Assembly: GCF_016756615.1 (NCBI RefSeq)
Contig: NZ_AP023262.1
Coordinates: 6,635,501-6,699,500 of the forward strand
Length of the DNA stretch: 64,000 nt
Direction: 5' to 3'
From: Mesorhizobium sp. L-8-3
Lineage (GTDB): Bacteria > Pseudomonadota > Alphaproteobacteria > Rhizobiales > Rhizobiaceae
Shown here: piece by piece, positions 16,734-25,266 of the stretch
How the letters are laid out: the number at the start of each line of letters is the position of its first letter
How positions within the stretch are numbered: the stretch's first letter is position 1
Position numbers and translations under genes: made by a program
Notes under the pieces: generated by a model
What the model saw: the letters and a program-made list of their open reading frames with translations, nothing else
Told to the model about the DNA's origin: nothing
The model's database searches: none

Positions 16734-17396
16734 TCAATCTGCCTGCATGTAATCCGCCACGCTGTAGCAATGGCTCGCCTGGTAGGCGTTCCGCCCCCGG
16801 TTCATGTGCGTCAGGTTGAACGTCCTGATAGCGCGCAGCACACGGCGGTCCGCGAGGAATTTGCGGATCGAGACAGAGCCGCGCACATTTATCCCGAAAA
16901 TGTCCTCACCACGCGGGAATAAATAGCTGACGTCCTCTGGCATCGCGACGCTTTGCTCGAGAAAGGGTTCGTCCACTCGGCCAGGCGTGGCTGAACGATC
17001 CGTCGTGAAATCCGAAAGATGCACGATGAACCTGGCGCGGACATCCTCGCCCTGGGCATAGAGCGTGAAAAGCTCCATCCAGCTCGCATTGACGCGGACC
17101 AGCGGCTTGTCCGAGGTCGACGGCAGACAGGAAACCGACCAGTAAAAACGCTCGGTCTTGCGCGGCACCGGAATGCAGTTTGGTCCGTATAGGCCTAGAA
17201 TCTCCAGCACTTCTTTTGCTTGCGGGCGACGAAGCAGCTTCTCAAATCGAGCGGCATATTTGAAGCGCTGTTCCAGGGACTCCGAGCGGTCGCCCGCGTC
17301 CGCGAAGTCGGCCTTGCCCTCTATCCAATCGCGCTGCTGTTCGAGATCGAGGAATTGCCGCAGGCCAGTGGGGTTCGCGCGAGGAGTCGTGCCCAT
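16734..17396 (-). CDS. Hypothetical protein, 220 residues
   Basis: An uninterrupted frame with balanced amino-acid composition (FYWSVSCLPSTSDKPLVRVNASWMELFTLY, DVRARFIVHLSDF), unlike the Arg/Pro-rich shadows nearby. It has no signal peptide or membrane segment. I recognise no family. A conserved-looking core of short beta strands (about residues 80-160) follows a charged helical N-terminus. It is flanked by gaps and not obviously in an operon. Confidence 0.6.
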   Translation of the reverse strand: MGTTPRANPTGLRQFLDLEQQRDWIEGKADFADAGDRSESLEQRFKYAARFEKLLRRPQAKEVLEILGLYGPNCIPVPRKTERFYWSVSCLPSTSDKPLVRVNASWMELFTLYAQGEDVRARFIVHLSDFTTDRSATPGRVDEPFLEQSVAMPEDVSYLFPRGEDIFGINVRGSVSIRKFLADRRVLRAIRTFNLTHMNRGRNAYQASHCYSVADYMQAD

Positions 17397-17538
17397 GTCA
17401 GGCGCCCTGTGAAAATTGCGTACACGTCATGGCCGTTCTCGCTCAGGCGGTTGCGCGTTTACAGCGTATCGCGTGAAACGTCTCCACTGCGGCCAGGATC
17501 CCTGTCACCGGCCGCAATGGAGCAAGCGTGTCTCTCGC

Positions 17539-17982
17539 CTACTCGTTGATCTCCGGCTCCACAAGCTTCGCGAGCTTGCGCAGGGATTCCTGCCAGCCGA
17601 GATAGCAGGCCTCGGCGGGGATGAGATCGGGCACGCCCTGCTGTTCGATGTTCACCTCGGTGCCGACCGACACGGCGTTCAGATCCACCGTGACCTTCAT
17701 CTCGCCGGGCAGGTTCGGGTCGTCGAAGCTGTCGGTGTAGACGAGGCGCTGGTTTGGAACGAGTTCGAGATAGGCGCCGCCGAAGGCGTGGCTCTTGCCC
17801 GTGGTGAAGTTGCGGAACGACATGCGGTGATTGCCGCCGACCTTGGCCTCCAGCTCGTGGACGGTGCAGGTGAAGCCGAATGGCGGGAGCCAGCTCGCAA
17901 CCGCATCGGGTTCGAGGAAGGCGCGATAGAGCTTCTCGGGCCTCGCGGCGATGACGCGGTGCAGACGGATGGTGCTGGGCAT
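17539..17982 (-). CDS. SRPBCC/AHSA1-like domain protein
   Basis: A 147-residue protein beginning MPSTIRLHRVIAARPEKLYRAFLEPDAVASWLPP. This is the START-like (AHSA1/activator of Hsp90 homologue) fold that binds hydrophobic ligands in a cavity. The start is set by an AGGAGG box about 8 bp upstream. Two other SRPBCC proteins of the same branch are at 55142 and 60434. The longer open frame upstream runs through a gutted regulator gene and is not coding. Confidence 0.88.
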   Translation of the reverse strand: MPSTIRLHRVIAARPEKLYRAFLEPDAVASWLPPFGFTCTVHELEAKVGGNHRMSFRNFTTGKSHAFGGAYLELVPNQRLVYTDSFDDPNLPGEMKVTVDLNAVSVGTEVNIEQQGVPDLIPAEACYLGWQESLRKLAKLVEPEINE

Positions 17983-18190
17983 GGATTTTCCTCCTGGTTC
18001 GGTTTCAGCGGGATCGTTCCGGCGTCCCGGGCGGAAGGGCATGGGAACATTTGCCGGCCCTCGACTTCCGATCCGCGAATGTTCCGACGCCGGGGGCAGG
18101 CGACGGGGACGGCTTTTATACCTCCTTTTCCCTGATATTCGAGCTACGGGACCGGCCATGCGCTCTCCGCGACGCGCCGCGATGGCGTGC

Positions 18191-18542
18191 GGTGCGTCAG
18201 AACGCCATGCGGAAGCGCTGCCGGTAGCGCGCCGGCGTGACGCCCGTGCGGTGCTTGAACAGCCGGCGGAAAAAGGCCGGACGTCGTGGCCGACCATGTG
18301 GGCGACGCCGTCGGCGGGCTCGCCCGACGTCTCCAGTCGGTGACGATGACGATATCGCAGGAAGAACTGTCGGCGAGGCTCGTGTCCGGCGTGATCGGCG
18401 GACCGATGGCGGAGGCGAAGGGTGCGCCGTCGCGCCCGACCATCCGCCTCCCAGCGCCGCGACCCTGTGTCCTCGCCGGTGAGGCACATGCCGCCCCTGG
18501 AAGACCTCGAACAGGCCGTAGAGCACCGCGGGCGAGCTTTCG
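18191..18542 (-). pseudogene. Gutted GlxA-family AraC regulator (second copy)
   Basis: 18191-18336 is nearly identical to 22030-22176, the C-terminal end of the intact GlxA-type regulator (TGVTPARYRQRFRMAF). 18337-18542 matches about 22781-23000 from its N-terminal part. About 604 bp between them are missing, with a CCAG motif at or near both break points. That length is not a multiple of three, so the frame is lost. The start codon region is gone, and small indels (for example a lost TTCCCGC) show further decay. Confidence 0.85.
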
Positions 18543-18628
18543 GTTGCTTCGGCATTACCCCAGGCTGTTTCGCCACACGCACGCCGAGCGTCGAGTGGCG
18601 CAAGCCGGCTTCAGCGCTCGCCTAGCGC

Positions 18629-18880
18629 TCAACTGTGCTGACGCGACCGCTCCTGGTGACGTGCCTTCTCGACGCTGTTCTGCTCCTCCCCGCCGTCCGG
18701 GCGGTTCAGGGTAACGGTACAACGGATCAGGAAATTCCAGTCGGGACCATGCTCGATGATCAAATGCAGGTCCGCGATCTCCTCGAAATAGTGCTCGACC
18801 TGCTTCGGACCGTCATCTGTGCGATATTCGATGAGGGCCTTCCATCTCCTGTTCCCGTGCAGGGTCACCACGTTGCTCAT
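18629..18880 (-). CDS. Small conserved hypothetical protein, 83 residues
   Basis: Begins MSNVVTLHGNRRWKALIEYRTDDGP, then EHYFEEIADLHLIIEHGPDWNFLIRCTVTLN. Composition and strand pattern look like a folded alpha/beta protein. A GGAGAG box lies about 8 bp upstream. Similar small proteins occur in rhizobial genomes, but I know no function. It is the most downstream intact member of a group of small minus-strand genes around cspA. Confidence 0.7.
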   Translation of the reverse strand: MSNVVTLHGNRRWKALIEYRTDDGPKQVEHYFEEIADLHLIIEHGPDWNFLIRCTVTLNRPDGGEEQNSVEKARHQERSRQHS

Positions 18881-18905
18881 TCACGCTCTCCACGCTCGCC
18901 GGGGC

Positions 18906-19019
18906 TCAGAAAGTGATGCTGCTCAGGACGAGATACAGGAGCGCGCCGGCGACGGCTGCGACCGTGAGAAGGAGCAGCCCGATTTCCGGCTCCATGGTCA
19001 ATCGTGCGAGATATCTCAT
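18906..19019 (-). CDS. Possible single-span membrane micropeptide
   Basis: 37 residues: a short basic start (MRYLARL) and then MEPEIGLLLLTVAAVAGALL as one hydrophobic span, with a short tail. No good ribosome-binding site is seen before either ATG, so it may be part of a decayed gene. It lies between two small hypothetical genes on the same strand. Confidence 0.35.
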   Translation of the reverse strand: MRYLARLTMEPEIGLLLLTVAAVAGALLYLVLSSITF

Positions 19020-19047
19020 AGGTGATGGCTTCCGAGCGAAGAGAGGG

Positions 19048-19347
19048 TCAATGGAAAGCGGTGTCGTTGTCGGCTTCCCACCGCCCCAATGCGTTGCCGA
19101 TGAACTGATCCATCCTGTCGACGGGCACACTGAGCCTGAATGCTCCGTCCGCCGTGAAAGCGGCCAGGAGGTCCGCTTCCTGCCTGACGCCGTACTGGAA
19201 TTCCCTGACCAGCAGAGCGGCGATGCGTTCGGCGTCGAGGCTGCGGGCCGCGATCGCATTGCGGGCGCATACTTGCGCATGCACACGCATGATCATAATC
19301 ATGTCTGTGGAAGTCAGATGCTGTCGATGATCCGGGATGGGAGCCAT
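19048..19347 (-). CDS. Hypothetical protein, 99 residues
   Basis: Begins MAPIPDHRQHLTSTDMIMIMRVHAQ and continues ARSLDAERIAALLVREFQYGVRQEADLLAAF. The GGGAGGA box directly upstream of 19347 supports this start over the three in-frame Met codons that follow. It is mainly helical and soluble. Family not recognised. Confidence 0.6.
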   Translation of the reverse strand: MAPIPDHRQHLTSTDMIMIMRVHAQVCARNAIAARSLDAERIAALLVREFQYGVRQEADLLAAFTADGAFRLSVPVDRMDQFIGNALGRWEADNDTAFH

Positions 19348-19566
19348 CCGTCCTCCCTCGCTGGTTGGGGCAAGGGCACGATGGCCGCCCTCAACCGGCA
19401 GCGCCCTGAACGAAGCCACCGACAATCCGAACGTATCAGTATTCGTCAAACGATGCGAGGACATTCGCCGGCATTCCCTACAGCGGGCGCGTGAAGACGA
19501 ACCCACCTTCAATCGGTGCATGGTCGAAATCGCTCACGGTTTTCGGGTCGATCCGATGGCCGGTCA

Positions 19567-19815
19567 TCACCTGGAGGACTTGGCGCGTCGTTTCGAACCG
19601 GTCTTTGCCCGGGGCGGCTCGGCCGGTGAAACCGCCGAAGCCAATTGCGCTTCTCTTTCGAGCCGGGCCTGCCGGAGCCGTGCGGTCTTGGCTTCGCGGC
19701 GCGCAGCTTCATCTCCCGTGATCGCCCGCGCAGCGTGGTTCGTGATGTCCGCCTTGGTCTCTGCTTTGGACGGGTTGGGCTTGAACAGGCCTTGCTTCGC
19801 GACGGCACGATTCAT
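19567..19815 (-). CDS. Small basic conserved hypothetical protein, 82 residues
   Basis: Begins MNRAVAKQGLFKPNPSKAETKADIT and is followed by an Arg/Ala-rich helix (AARREAKTARLRQARLEREAQ), highly basic overall. An AAGGA box is 6 bp upstream. Such proteins are seen beside cold-shock genes in rhizobia; nucleic-acid binding is a guess. Its ribosome-binding site begins right after the T tract of the terminator that follows cspA, so expression may depend on read-through. Confidence 0.7.
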   Translation of the reverse strand: MNRAVAKQGLFKPNPSKAETKADITNHAARAITGDEAARREAKTARLRQARLEREAQLASAVSPAEPPRAKTGSKRRAKSSR

Positions 19816-19831
19816 GTCTATTTCCTTCGGC

Positions 19832-19866
19832 TCAAAAAAAACAAAAAAGGCCGGGCGAACCCGGCC
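19832..19866 (-). terminator. Rho-independent terminator after cspA
   Basis: On the minus strand GGCCGGG-TTCG-CCCGGCC forms a 7-bp GC stem with a stable tetraloop, followed by TTTTTTG and a further run of Ts. This is a textbook intrinsic terminator. It lies between cspA and the 82-residue gene. Confidence 0.9.
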
Positions 19867-19932
19867 TCTCCCTATACGCCTCGACGATCCGTGCCAGTAC
19901 ATCCGTGGTCACAGACCAGAAGCGAAATATCG

Positions 19933-20142
19933 TTACGCGGCCTGAAGGTTTTCGGCCGAGCTTTTGCCGTTGCGATTGTCCTTCACGACCTCAAAGCTCA
20001 GCTTCTGGCCTTCCACGATCGTGCGCATGCCGGCGCGCTCGACCGCTGAGATATGAACGAAAACATCAGCGCCGCCATTGTCGGGCGAGATGAAGCCGAA
20101 ACCCTTGGTCGAATTGAAGAACTTCACTGTTCCAGTATTCAT
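19933..20142 (-). CDS. cspA: Cold-shock protein, CspA family
   Basis: A 69-residue OB-fold protein with both RNA-binding motifs: GTVKFFNSTKGFGFISPD (RNP1 KGFGFI) and DVFVHISAVE (RNP2 VFVHIS). It acts as a single-strand nucleic-acid chaperone. An AAAGGAT box precedes the ATG. It is followed by a strong terminator. The 250-bp gap upstream (20143-20398) has no gene and probably holds its promoter and long leader. Confidence 0.96.
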   Translation of the reverse strand: MNTGTVKFFNSTKGFGFISPDNGGADVFVHISAVERAGMRTIVEGQKLSFEVVKDNRNGKSSAENLQAA

Positions 20143-20398
20143 GACGATATCCTTTCAATCGGTCATAGAGAATTGCTTGCCGGGCAAGATGCGCGACAAA
20201 CGTCCAAATCGATTTTGAGAGAGGAAGATCGCCGACGGCGGCTCAGCGCCAAGAACAAAGTTCGACAAGCAAGATCGATGATATCAATATAGGCACCAGA
20301 CATTCTCAAAACAAGGCAAATGTGAAAATAATGATCGGCACGCGAAATGCATCACTGATCCGGGACGGTCGGCGGGGTCTGCCCGGCGGTCTTGCGCC

Positions 20399-20653
20399 TC
20401 ATGGCAGATCCGCCGGGCCAATGACGTAAATGGCCGGCTGTCGGCCGTGATAGATCCGCTTGGCAGCATCATGGATGGCCCCTCGCCCGGCATCGAATGC
20501 GGCCAGACATGCTTCCGCCGGCGCGCTTTCGTGATCGAGCGCAGCAGCGTCGACGAGGAACGGAACCTCGAACATGCCGTCATAGGCAATGAAGCGGACG
20601 CCTTTCCTGGCCTGGTCGAAGTTGCGGCTCCGATTGGGGAAAGTGAGCGTCAT
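20399..20653 (-). CDS. DUF1488 family protein
   Basis: An 84-residue protein beginning MTLTFPNRSRNFDQARKGVRFIAYDGMFEVPFLVDAAAL, the DUF1488 pattern. It ends AIYVIGPADLP and is found widely in alphaproteobacteria without known function. Its ATG overlaps the stop of the upstream gene (ATGA), so the two are coupled. Confidence 0.8.
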   Translation of the reverse strand: MTLTFPNRSRNFDQARKGVRFIAYDGMFEVPFLVDAAALDHESAPAEACLAAFDAGRGAIHDAAKRIYHGRQPAIYVIGPADLP

Positions 20654-21000
20654 TTTCGCGACTCCGTTGTTGGATCCAATGCGGGCGGCTTCACCCAGGC
20701 GCGCGTCCCCGAGCGAAAGACCGTGCGCCGGTTGAGCGACAACATCCTGTTTGTCGCTTCGCCACGATCGAGCCCCGACATCGCATTGCCGCCGGCTTCC
20801 GCCGGGATGCCAGAGAAGACATGGTAGACGGTCCAGGTACGGTCGGCCTCCACGCGAAGGCCGAACTGCTGGTCGTCAGGGTCATCACGGTTCGCCTTGG
20901 AACCGGTCTGGTCGGCGAGTGGGCATGGAGGATCGAGCGGGGTCATCGCCTGCTTCGGCTTGCGGTGTTCGCGACCACTGCGTTTGCGTCCATTGGTCAT
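20650..21000 (-). CDS. Hypothetical protein, 116 residues
   Basis: Begins MTNGRKRSGREHRKPKQAMTPLDPPC with a basic N-terminus. It continues FGLRVEADRTWTVYHVFSGIPAEAGG and LSLNRRTVFRSG. An AAGGA box supports the start; the internal ATG at 20946 is an alternative. It overlaps the next gene by 4 bp and the preceding gene's 3' end by over 100 bp in another frame. Confidence 0.6.
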   Translation of the reverse strand: MTNGRKRSGREHRKPKQAMTPLDPPCPLADQTGSKANRDDPDDQQFGLRVEADRTWTVYHVFSGIPAEAGGNAMSGLDRGEATNRMLSLNRRTVFRSGTRAWVKPPALDPTTESRK

Positions 21001-21295
21001 CGAGGAATGTCCTTTCAACGCCGTCGGTACCGACACCGACGGTCGCCTGTGCAGCAACAAGTTCGAGGCTGTCTTCGGTCGCCACCCGCTCATGGGATTC
21101 GCCATCGTTGCGGATGCGATATTGCGGGGAATTGTCTCGCGCCGGGAGCGTGCCGGTGATGCGATAGAATTCCGCGGTTCTTGGAGAGACGCCGAACCGC
21201 GATCTCATTCGGACCGTCTGTCCAATTTGGAAGCGATGGGTCGGCTTCGTCTCGGGCTGGCGGCGTGCCCGGAGGCCGTGCGCAGAAATCGTCAT
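20885..21295 (-). CDS. Small conserved hypothetical protein, 136 residues
   Basis: Begins MTISAHGLRARRQ; the core is RFQIGQTVRMRSRFGVSP, YRITGTLPARDNSPQYRI and ERVATEDSLELV. This core reads like a compact SH3-like beta domain I have seen annotated as hypothetical in rhizobia. The conserved part ends near 21030. The remaining C-terminal stretch overlaps the next gene and is probably not under selection, or the true stop was lost. The same frame stays open upstream to 21574. Confidence 0.6.
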   Translation of the reverse strand: MTISAHGLRARRQPETKPTHRFQIGQTVRMRSRFGVSPRTAEFYRITGTLPARDNSPQYRIRNDGESHERVATEDSLELVAAQATVGVGTDGVERTFLDDQWTQTQWSRTPQAEAGDDPARSSMPTRRPDRFQGEP

Positions 21296-22035
21296 GCTTC
21301 CTCGCGATCGTTCGCCAGTTCGGTTCAAGTCCGGCACGATGGACCGGCACCATTTTTCCCGCCGGGCCTTGCGACGGTGACAACCGGCAGATGGATAAAG
21401 GCCGGCTGGCAGGCGGCCGGACCGACGGGGCAGCACATTCCGGACAGGAGCATCCGCCGACAATTCCACGAAATCACCACGGCCCGGCGTGCCGATGCCG
21501 ACACGCCATATACCGTGGGACGCGTTCCACTGTCGGAGATCCGGGGGAGATGGCGGGTCGAGGGCCTCTGACACCGCGGAAGAGCCATTTCGGCCAAATC
21601 AATCAAGGCTTATGGACCACAATTGCGTTCCAATTGCGGCCCATGCGAAGTCCGATTGCCATGGCAGGCATAACCCGACCGGCTATTCTCGTTGAAGGTT
21701 CGCCGAGCCAGCGCGTGTGTGTCTGGCTGTTCACGGTCTACGTCCCTCGGCCTGCTGTGCCGGGTACCGCCGGTGTTTCTGACGGCGGAGACGGCGATCG
21801 GGGACCTTTCACCACAAATTCCCGGCGGCAGCAGGCGAAATGCCGCCCCGTCATCGAGAACGCCAGGCTCGACGCAGCCACATGCAGCGTGTCGCGATTT
21901 CTTAGGCGCTTCAGGTGATCGTTCTGCGCATGACTTTGTCCCGAAACAGGTTTTCACCTTCGGGAGACGTGCTTTGACCGGAGGAACTCGCCTCCGCCCG
22001 GTGTCGGCGTCCGATCGACGCTGGTGCACGGTGCG
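21296..22035. other. Gap with no convincing gene, 740 bp
   Basis: Open frames exist on both strands (for example minus 21574-21296, in frame with the downstream gene), but composition is poor and no family is recognisable. Near 21935-21975 there is a CCCGAAACAGGTTTTCACC-like segment of a kind that recurs between genes in Mesorhizobium. Decayed coding sequence is possible. Confidence 0.35.
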
Positions 22036-23049
22036 TCAGAACGCCATGCGGAAGCGCTGCCTGTAGCGCGCCGGCGTGACGCCCGTGCGGCGCTTGAACA
22101 GCCGGCGGAAGAAGGCCGGGTCGTCGTAGCCGACCATGTGGGCGACGCCGTCGGTGGGCTCGCCCGTGGTCTCCAGGATCTGCTTCGCCTCCTCGATCCT
22201 GAGCGCCTGGACATAATCCACCGGCGCGTAGCCGGTCGCCGCCTTGAAGCGCCGCTTGAAGGTCCGCTCGGCGAGGCCCGAGCGCTGCGTCATGCGCGAG
22301 ACCGGACGCGGCCGCGCATAGTTGTCGGCCAGCCATGCCTGGCAGTCGCCGATCACGGCATCGCCATGGCTTCGCGGGCGGCCCATCGCCGAGAAGACGA
22401 GCTGCCCGTCGGAGCGGTCGCCGAGCAGGAAGATCTTGGCGATGCGGACGGCCTCGGCCTGGCCGCTGAAGCGCGCGATCAGGCTGAGCGCGAGGTCTTC
22501 CCACGAGCCGGGGCCGCCGCTGGTGACGATGCTGTGCCCCGCGCCGGCCGGACACAGGATGCGTTCCGGGCGCAAGCGCACCGACGAATAGCGCTCGCGA
22601 AACATCGCCGTGGCGCTCCAGTGCGTCGTCGCCTCGAGACCGTCGAGCAGGCCGGATTCGGCGAGCAGCACCGACCCCGTGCAGACCGAGCACAGCAGCG
22701 CGCCCTCCTCGTGCCGGCGGCGCAGCCACGCGATTTCGGCGCCCCAGTCGCCCGGCTCCAGGTCCGCCGCCAGCGCCAGATCGGTGACGATGACGATATC
22801 GCAGGAAGAACTGTCGGCGAGGCTCGTGTCCGGCGTGATCGGCGGACCGATGGCGGAGGCGAAGGGTGCGCCGTCGCGCCCGACGATACGCGCCTCCCAG
22901 CGCCGCGACCCTGTGTCCTCGCCGGTGAGTTCCCGCCACATGCCGCCCACCGCCTGGAACACCTCGAACAGGCCATAGAGCACCGCGGGCGAGCTTTCGG
23001 CGAGCGCCAGCAGGCTGACCCTCACCGGCGGGTTGTTGGTGGGCGTCAT
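22036..23049 (-). CDS. GlxA-family AraC-type transcriptional regulator
   Basis: A 337-residue protein. The N-terminal DJ-1/PfpI-like amidotransferase-fold domain (VRVSLLALAESSPAVLYGLFEVF to about residue 190, with CSVCTGSVLLAESGLLDG) is followed by two AraC helix-turn-helix motifs (about 220-325: SGLAERTFKRRFKAATGYAPVDYVQALRIEEA). The start MTPTNNPPVRV was chosen by homology. It is divergent from the methyltransferase gene, its likely target. A broken copy of the gene lies 3.8 kb away in the same orientation. Confidence 0.9.
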   Translation of the reverse strand: MTPTNNPPVRVSLLALAESSPAVLYGLFEVFQAVGGMWRELTGEDTGSRRWEARIVGRDGAPFASAIGPPITPDTSLADSSSCDIVIVTDLALAADLEPGDWGAEIAWLRRRHEEGALLCSVCTGSVLLAESGLLDGLEATTHWSATAMFRERYSSVRLRPERILCPAGAGHSIVTSGGPGSWEDLALSLIARFSGQAEAVRIAKIFLLGDRSDGQLVFSAMGRPRSHGDAVIGDCQAWLADNYARPRPVSRMTQRSGLAERTFKRRFKAATGYAPVDYVQALRIEEAKQILETTGEPTDGVAHMVGYDDPAFFRRLFKRRTGVTPARYRQRFRMAF

Positions 23050-23150
23050 CGAACGAGTTTGGCACAAAAGCCCCGTTTTTGTCCAATCCCGCACTCGCGG
23101 CGCGATGGCGGCGAGCGTAGGCCACCCCTTCGAACACGAAAGGAGCTGTC

Positions 23151-24236
23151 ATGACCGCAACAGCAACCGTCGCTCGCGCCTTCGACCAGGCCAGGGCCGA
23201 AACCTTCGCCGAACGCGTCGGCGGCATTCTCGATTCGGGCGCCGTCGCCGTGATGATGTCGGTCGGCCACCGCACCGGCCTGTTCGACGTCATGGCGGGA
23301 CTGCCGCCGGCGACGAGCAGCGCAATCGCCGCGCGCGCCGGGCTCGCCGAGCGCTATGTGCGCGAATGGCTGGCCGTCATGGTCACCGGCCGCGTCGTCG
23401 CCTACGACCCGGAGAACAGGACGTATCACCTGCCGGCCGAGCACGCGGCCTGCCTGACGCGCGGCGCGCCGCTCGGCAACCTCGCCGTCTACGCCCAGAA
23501 CGTCGCCCTCATGGGCGCCGTGCATGACCGCGTGCTCGCATGTTTCGAGACCGGCGAAGGCATGAAATACGGCGAATATCCGCATTTCCACGAGGTGATG
23601 GCCGAGGACAGCGGACAGACCGTGACCGCGCAGCTCTTCGACGTCATCCTGCCCCTCGCCGAGGGGCTGGTCGAACGGCTCGAGGACGGCATCGAAGTGC
23701 TCGATGCCGGCTGCGCGCGCGGCGCGGCACTTCTCGCCATGGCCGAGCGGTTCCCCAACAGCCGCTTCACCGGCTACGACCTGTGCGCCGACGCGATCGG
23801 CTTCGCGACGGAGGCGGCGCGCAGAGCTGGCCTTGCCAACATCCGCTTCGAGACGCGCGACCTCACCGGCTATGACGAGAAAGCGCGCTTCGACCTGGTC
23901 AGTTCCTTCGACGCCGTGCATGACCAGAAGGACCCGCAGGCGCTGATCCGCTCGCTGCACGGCGCGCTGAAGCCGGGCGGCATCTACCTGATGCAGGACA
24001 TCGGCGGCTCGGCGAAGCTCGAGAACAACCTCGATTTCCCGATGGCGCCGCTCCTCTACACGATCTCCTGCATCCACTGCATGCCGGTCTCCCTCGGCCA
24101 GGGCGGCGCGGGTCTCGGCACGATGTGGGGCTGGGAAACAGCCGAGGCGATGCTCGCCGCCGCCGGCTTCTCCAGCGTCGAGCGCACCGTCCTGCCGCAC
24201 GACCCGATGAATGTGTGGTTCGTCGCGCGGCGCTGA
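23151..24236 (+). CDS. SAM-dependent methyltransferase with N-terminal winged helix
   Basis: A 361-residue protein. Residues 20-110 form a winged-helix/dimerisation region (MMSVGHRTGLFDVMAGL...AGLAERYVREWLAVM). A Rossmann methyltransferase domain follows, with motif I VLDAGCARGAALLAMAERFP (about 183) and GYDLCADAIGFA. The layout resembles Rv2258c-type and small-molecule O-methyltransferases. An AAAGGAG box precedes the ATG. It is divergent from the GlxA regulator across about 100 bp. Confidence 0.9.
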   Translation: MTATATVARAFDQARAETFAERVGGILDSGAVAVMMSVGHRTGLFDVMAGLPPATSSAIAARAGLAERYVREWLAVMVTGRVVAYDPENRTYHLPAEHAACLTRGAPLGNLAVYAQNVALMGAVHDRVLACFETGEGMKYGEYPHFHEVMAEDSGQTVTAQLFDVILPLAEGLVERLEDGIEVLDAGCARGAALLAMAERFPNSRFTGYDLCADAIGFATEAARRAGLANIRFETRDLTGYDEKARFDLVSSFDAVHDQKDPQALIRSLHGALKPGGIYLMQDIGGSAKLENNLDFPMAPLLYTISCIHCMPVSLGQGGAGLGTMWGWETAEAMLAAAGFSSVERTVLPHDPMNVWFVARR

Positions 24237-24273
24237 CGCAGGGACCCTTGCGAAGGAAATGCGCGGATCGGCA

Positions 24274-24299
24274 GCGGCCTCCGATGCTCCGGAGGCCGC
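24274..24299 (+). terminator. Hairpin after the methyltransferase gene
   Basis: GCGGCCTCCG (24274-24283), loop ATGCTC, CGGAGGCCGC (24290-24299): a 10-bp perfect stem 37 bp past the stop, without a T run. The rest of the gap to 24614 shows no gene I can defend. Confidence 0.5.
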
Positions 24300-24614
24300 C
24301 CGGCGAGGCCGGAGGCGCGCCGGCGGGCCCGGACGGTCGCTTGCTACGCGCCATAGCGCGGTCAGGCGATCGGCAACCTTGTGATCGAGCACGTCAAGGG
24401 CCTCGCGATCGGCCGGACGGCCGACCCTTGACCACAGGACGATCGCGCTGGTTGAGTGTGGGCCAGCATCCCGGCCTGAAGGTTCCGATGCCGCGTTTTC
24501 AGACGTTGGCGGTGGAACATCCGACGGCATGAACGCATTCCATGCGTGCGGTGCACCGGCCGGCCGGAGTGCGAAACCGGGCCGGGATGGATTTCAGAAG
24601 CGAGAGGACAAGCT

Positions 24615-25094
24615 ATGGCTATCGCCAAGAACACGATCTGCGTGTGGTACGACAAGGATGCCGAGGAGGCGGCGCGCTTCTATGCCGAGGTTTTTCCCGA
24701 CAGCTTTGTGACGGCCGTCCACCGCGCTCCCGGCGACTACCCGTCCGGCAAGGAGGGCGACGTGCTGACCGTCGACTTCACGGTCTGCGGCATTCCCTGC
24801 CTCGGCCTCAATGGCGGGCCCATGTTCAAGCATACCGAAGCCTTCTCCTTCCAGATCGCCACCGACGACCAGGAAGAGACCGACCGCTACTGGAACGCCA
24901 TCGTCGGCAATGGCGGCCAGGAAAGCGCCTGCGGCTGGTGCAAGGACAAATGGGGCGTCTCCTGGCAGATCACGCCGCGCGTGCTGATCGAGGCGCTGGA
25001 GGTCGGCGGCGATGAAGCCAAGCGTGCCTTTGCCGCGATGATGGATATGAAGAAGATCGACGTCGCCGCGATCGCGGCGGCCCGGCGCGGGTGA
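24615..25094 (+). CDS. VOC-fold protein (PhnB/3-demethylubiquinone methyltransferase-like)
   Basis: A 159-residue protein beginning MAIAKNTICVWYDKDAEEAARFYAEVFPDS. It has LGLNGGPMFKHTEAFSFQIATDDQEETDRYWNAI and WGVSWQITPRVL, the PhnB-like branch of the vicinal oxygen chelate fold. GAGGAC upstream supports the start. Enzymatic activity is unproven in this branch. It is a single gene; the large gap after it holds repeats. Confidence 0.88.
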   Translation: MAIAKNTICVWYDKDAEEAARFYAEVFPDSFVTAVHRAPGDYPSGKEGDVLTVDFTVCGIPCLGLNGGPMFKHTEAFSFQIATDDQEETDRYWNAIVGNGGQESACGWCKDKWGVSWQITPRVLIEALEVGGDEAKRAFAAMMDMKKIDVAAIAAARRG

Positions 25095-25266
25095 AGCTTT
25101 TGCGGCAGGCGTTCCGCGTGCGTTGCGGAGGGCTGTTGTCGGGATGTGAACGGCGCCCTTGTCAGTGCTGAAAGTCGTTTTGCTGCGATCGGATAAGGGA
25201 TTCGGCGAGGCGGCGAAACGCGCCTGCGGTGAAGGTAGGACGGGATTTCGGCGAGGCCGAGAACTG

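Noticed and set aside
17983..18603. N-terminal extension making a 354-residue SRPBCC fusion
   Set aside because: The extension is an out-of-frame reading of the gutted GlxA copy; a strong ribosome-binding site precedes the 147-residue start.
23046..24530. 494-residue minus-strand frame
   Set aside because: Antisense to the methyltransferase; no domain and unnatural composition.
24300..24614. Small frames between the methyltransferase and VOC genes
   Set aside because: No frame has natural composition, a ribosome-binding site or a recognisable domain.
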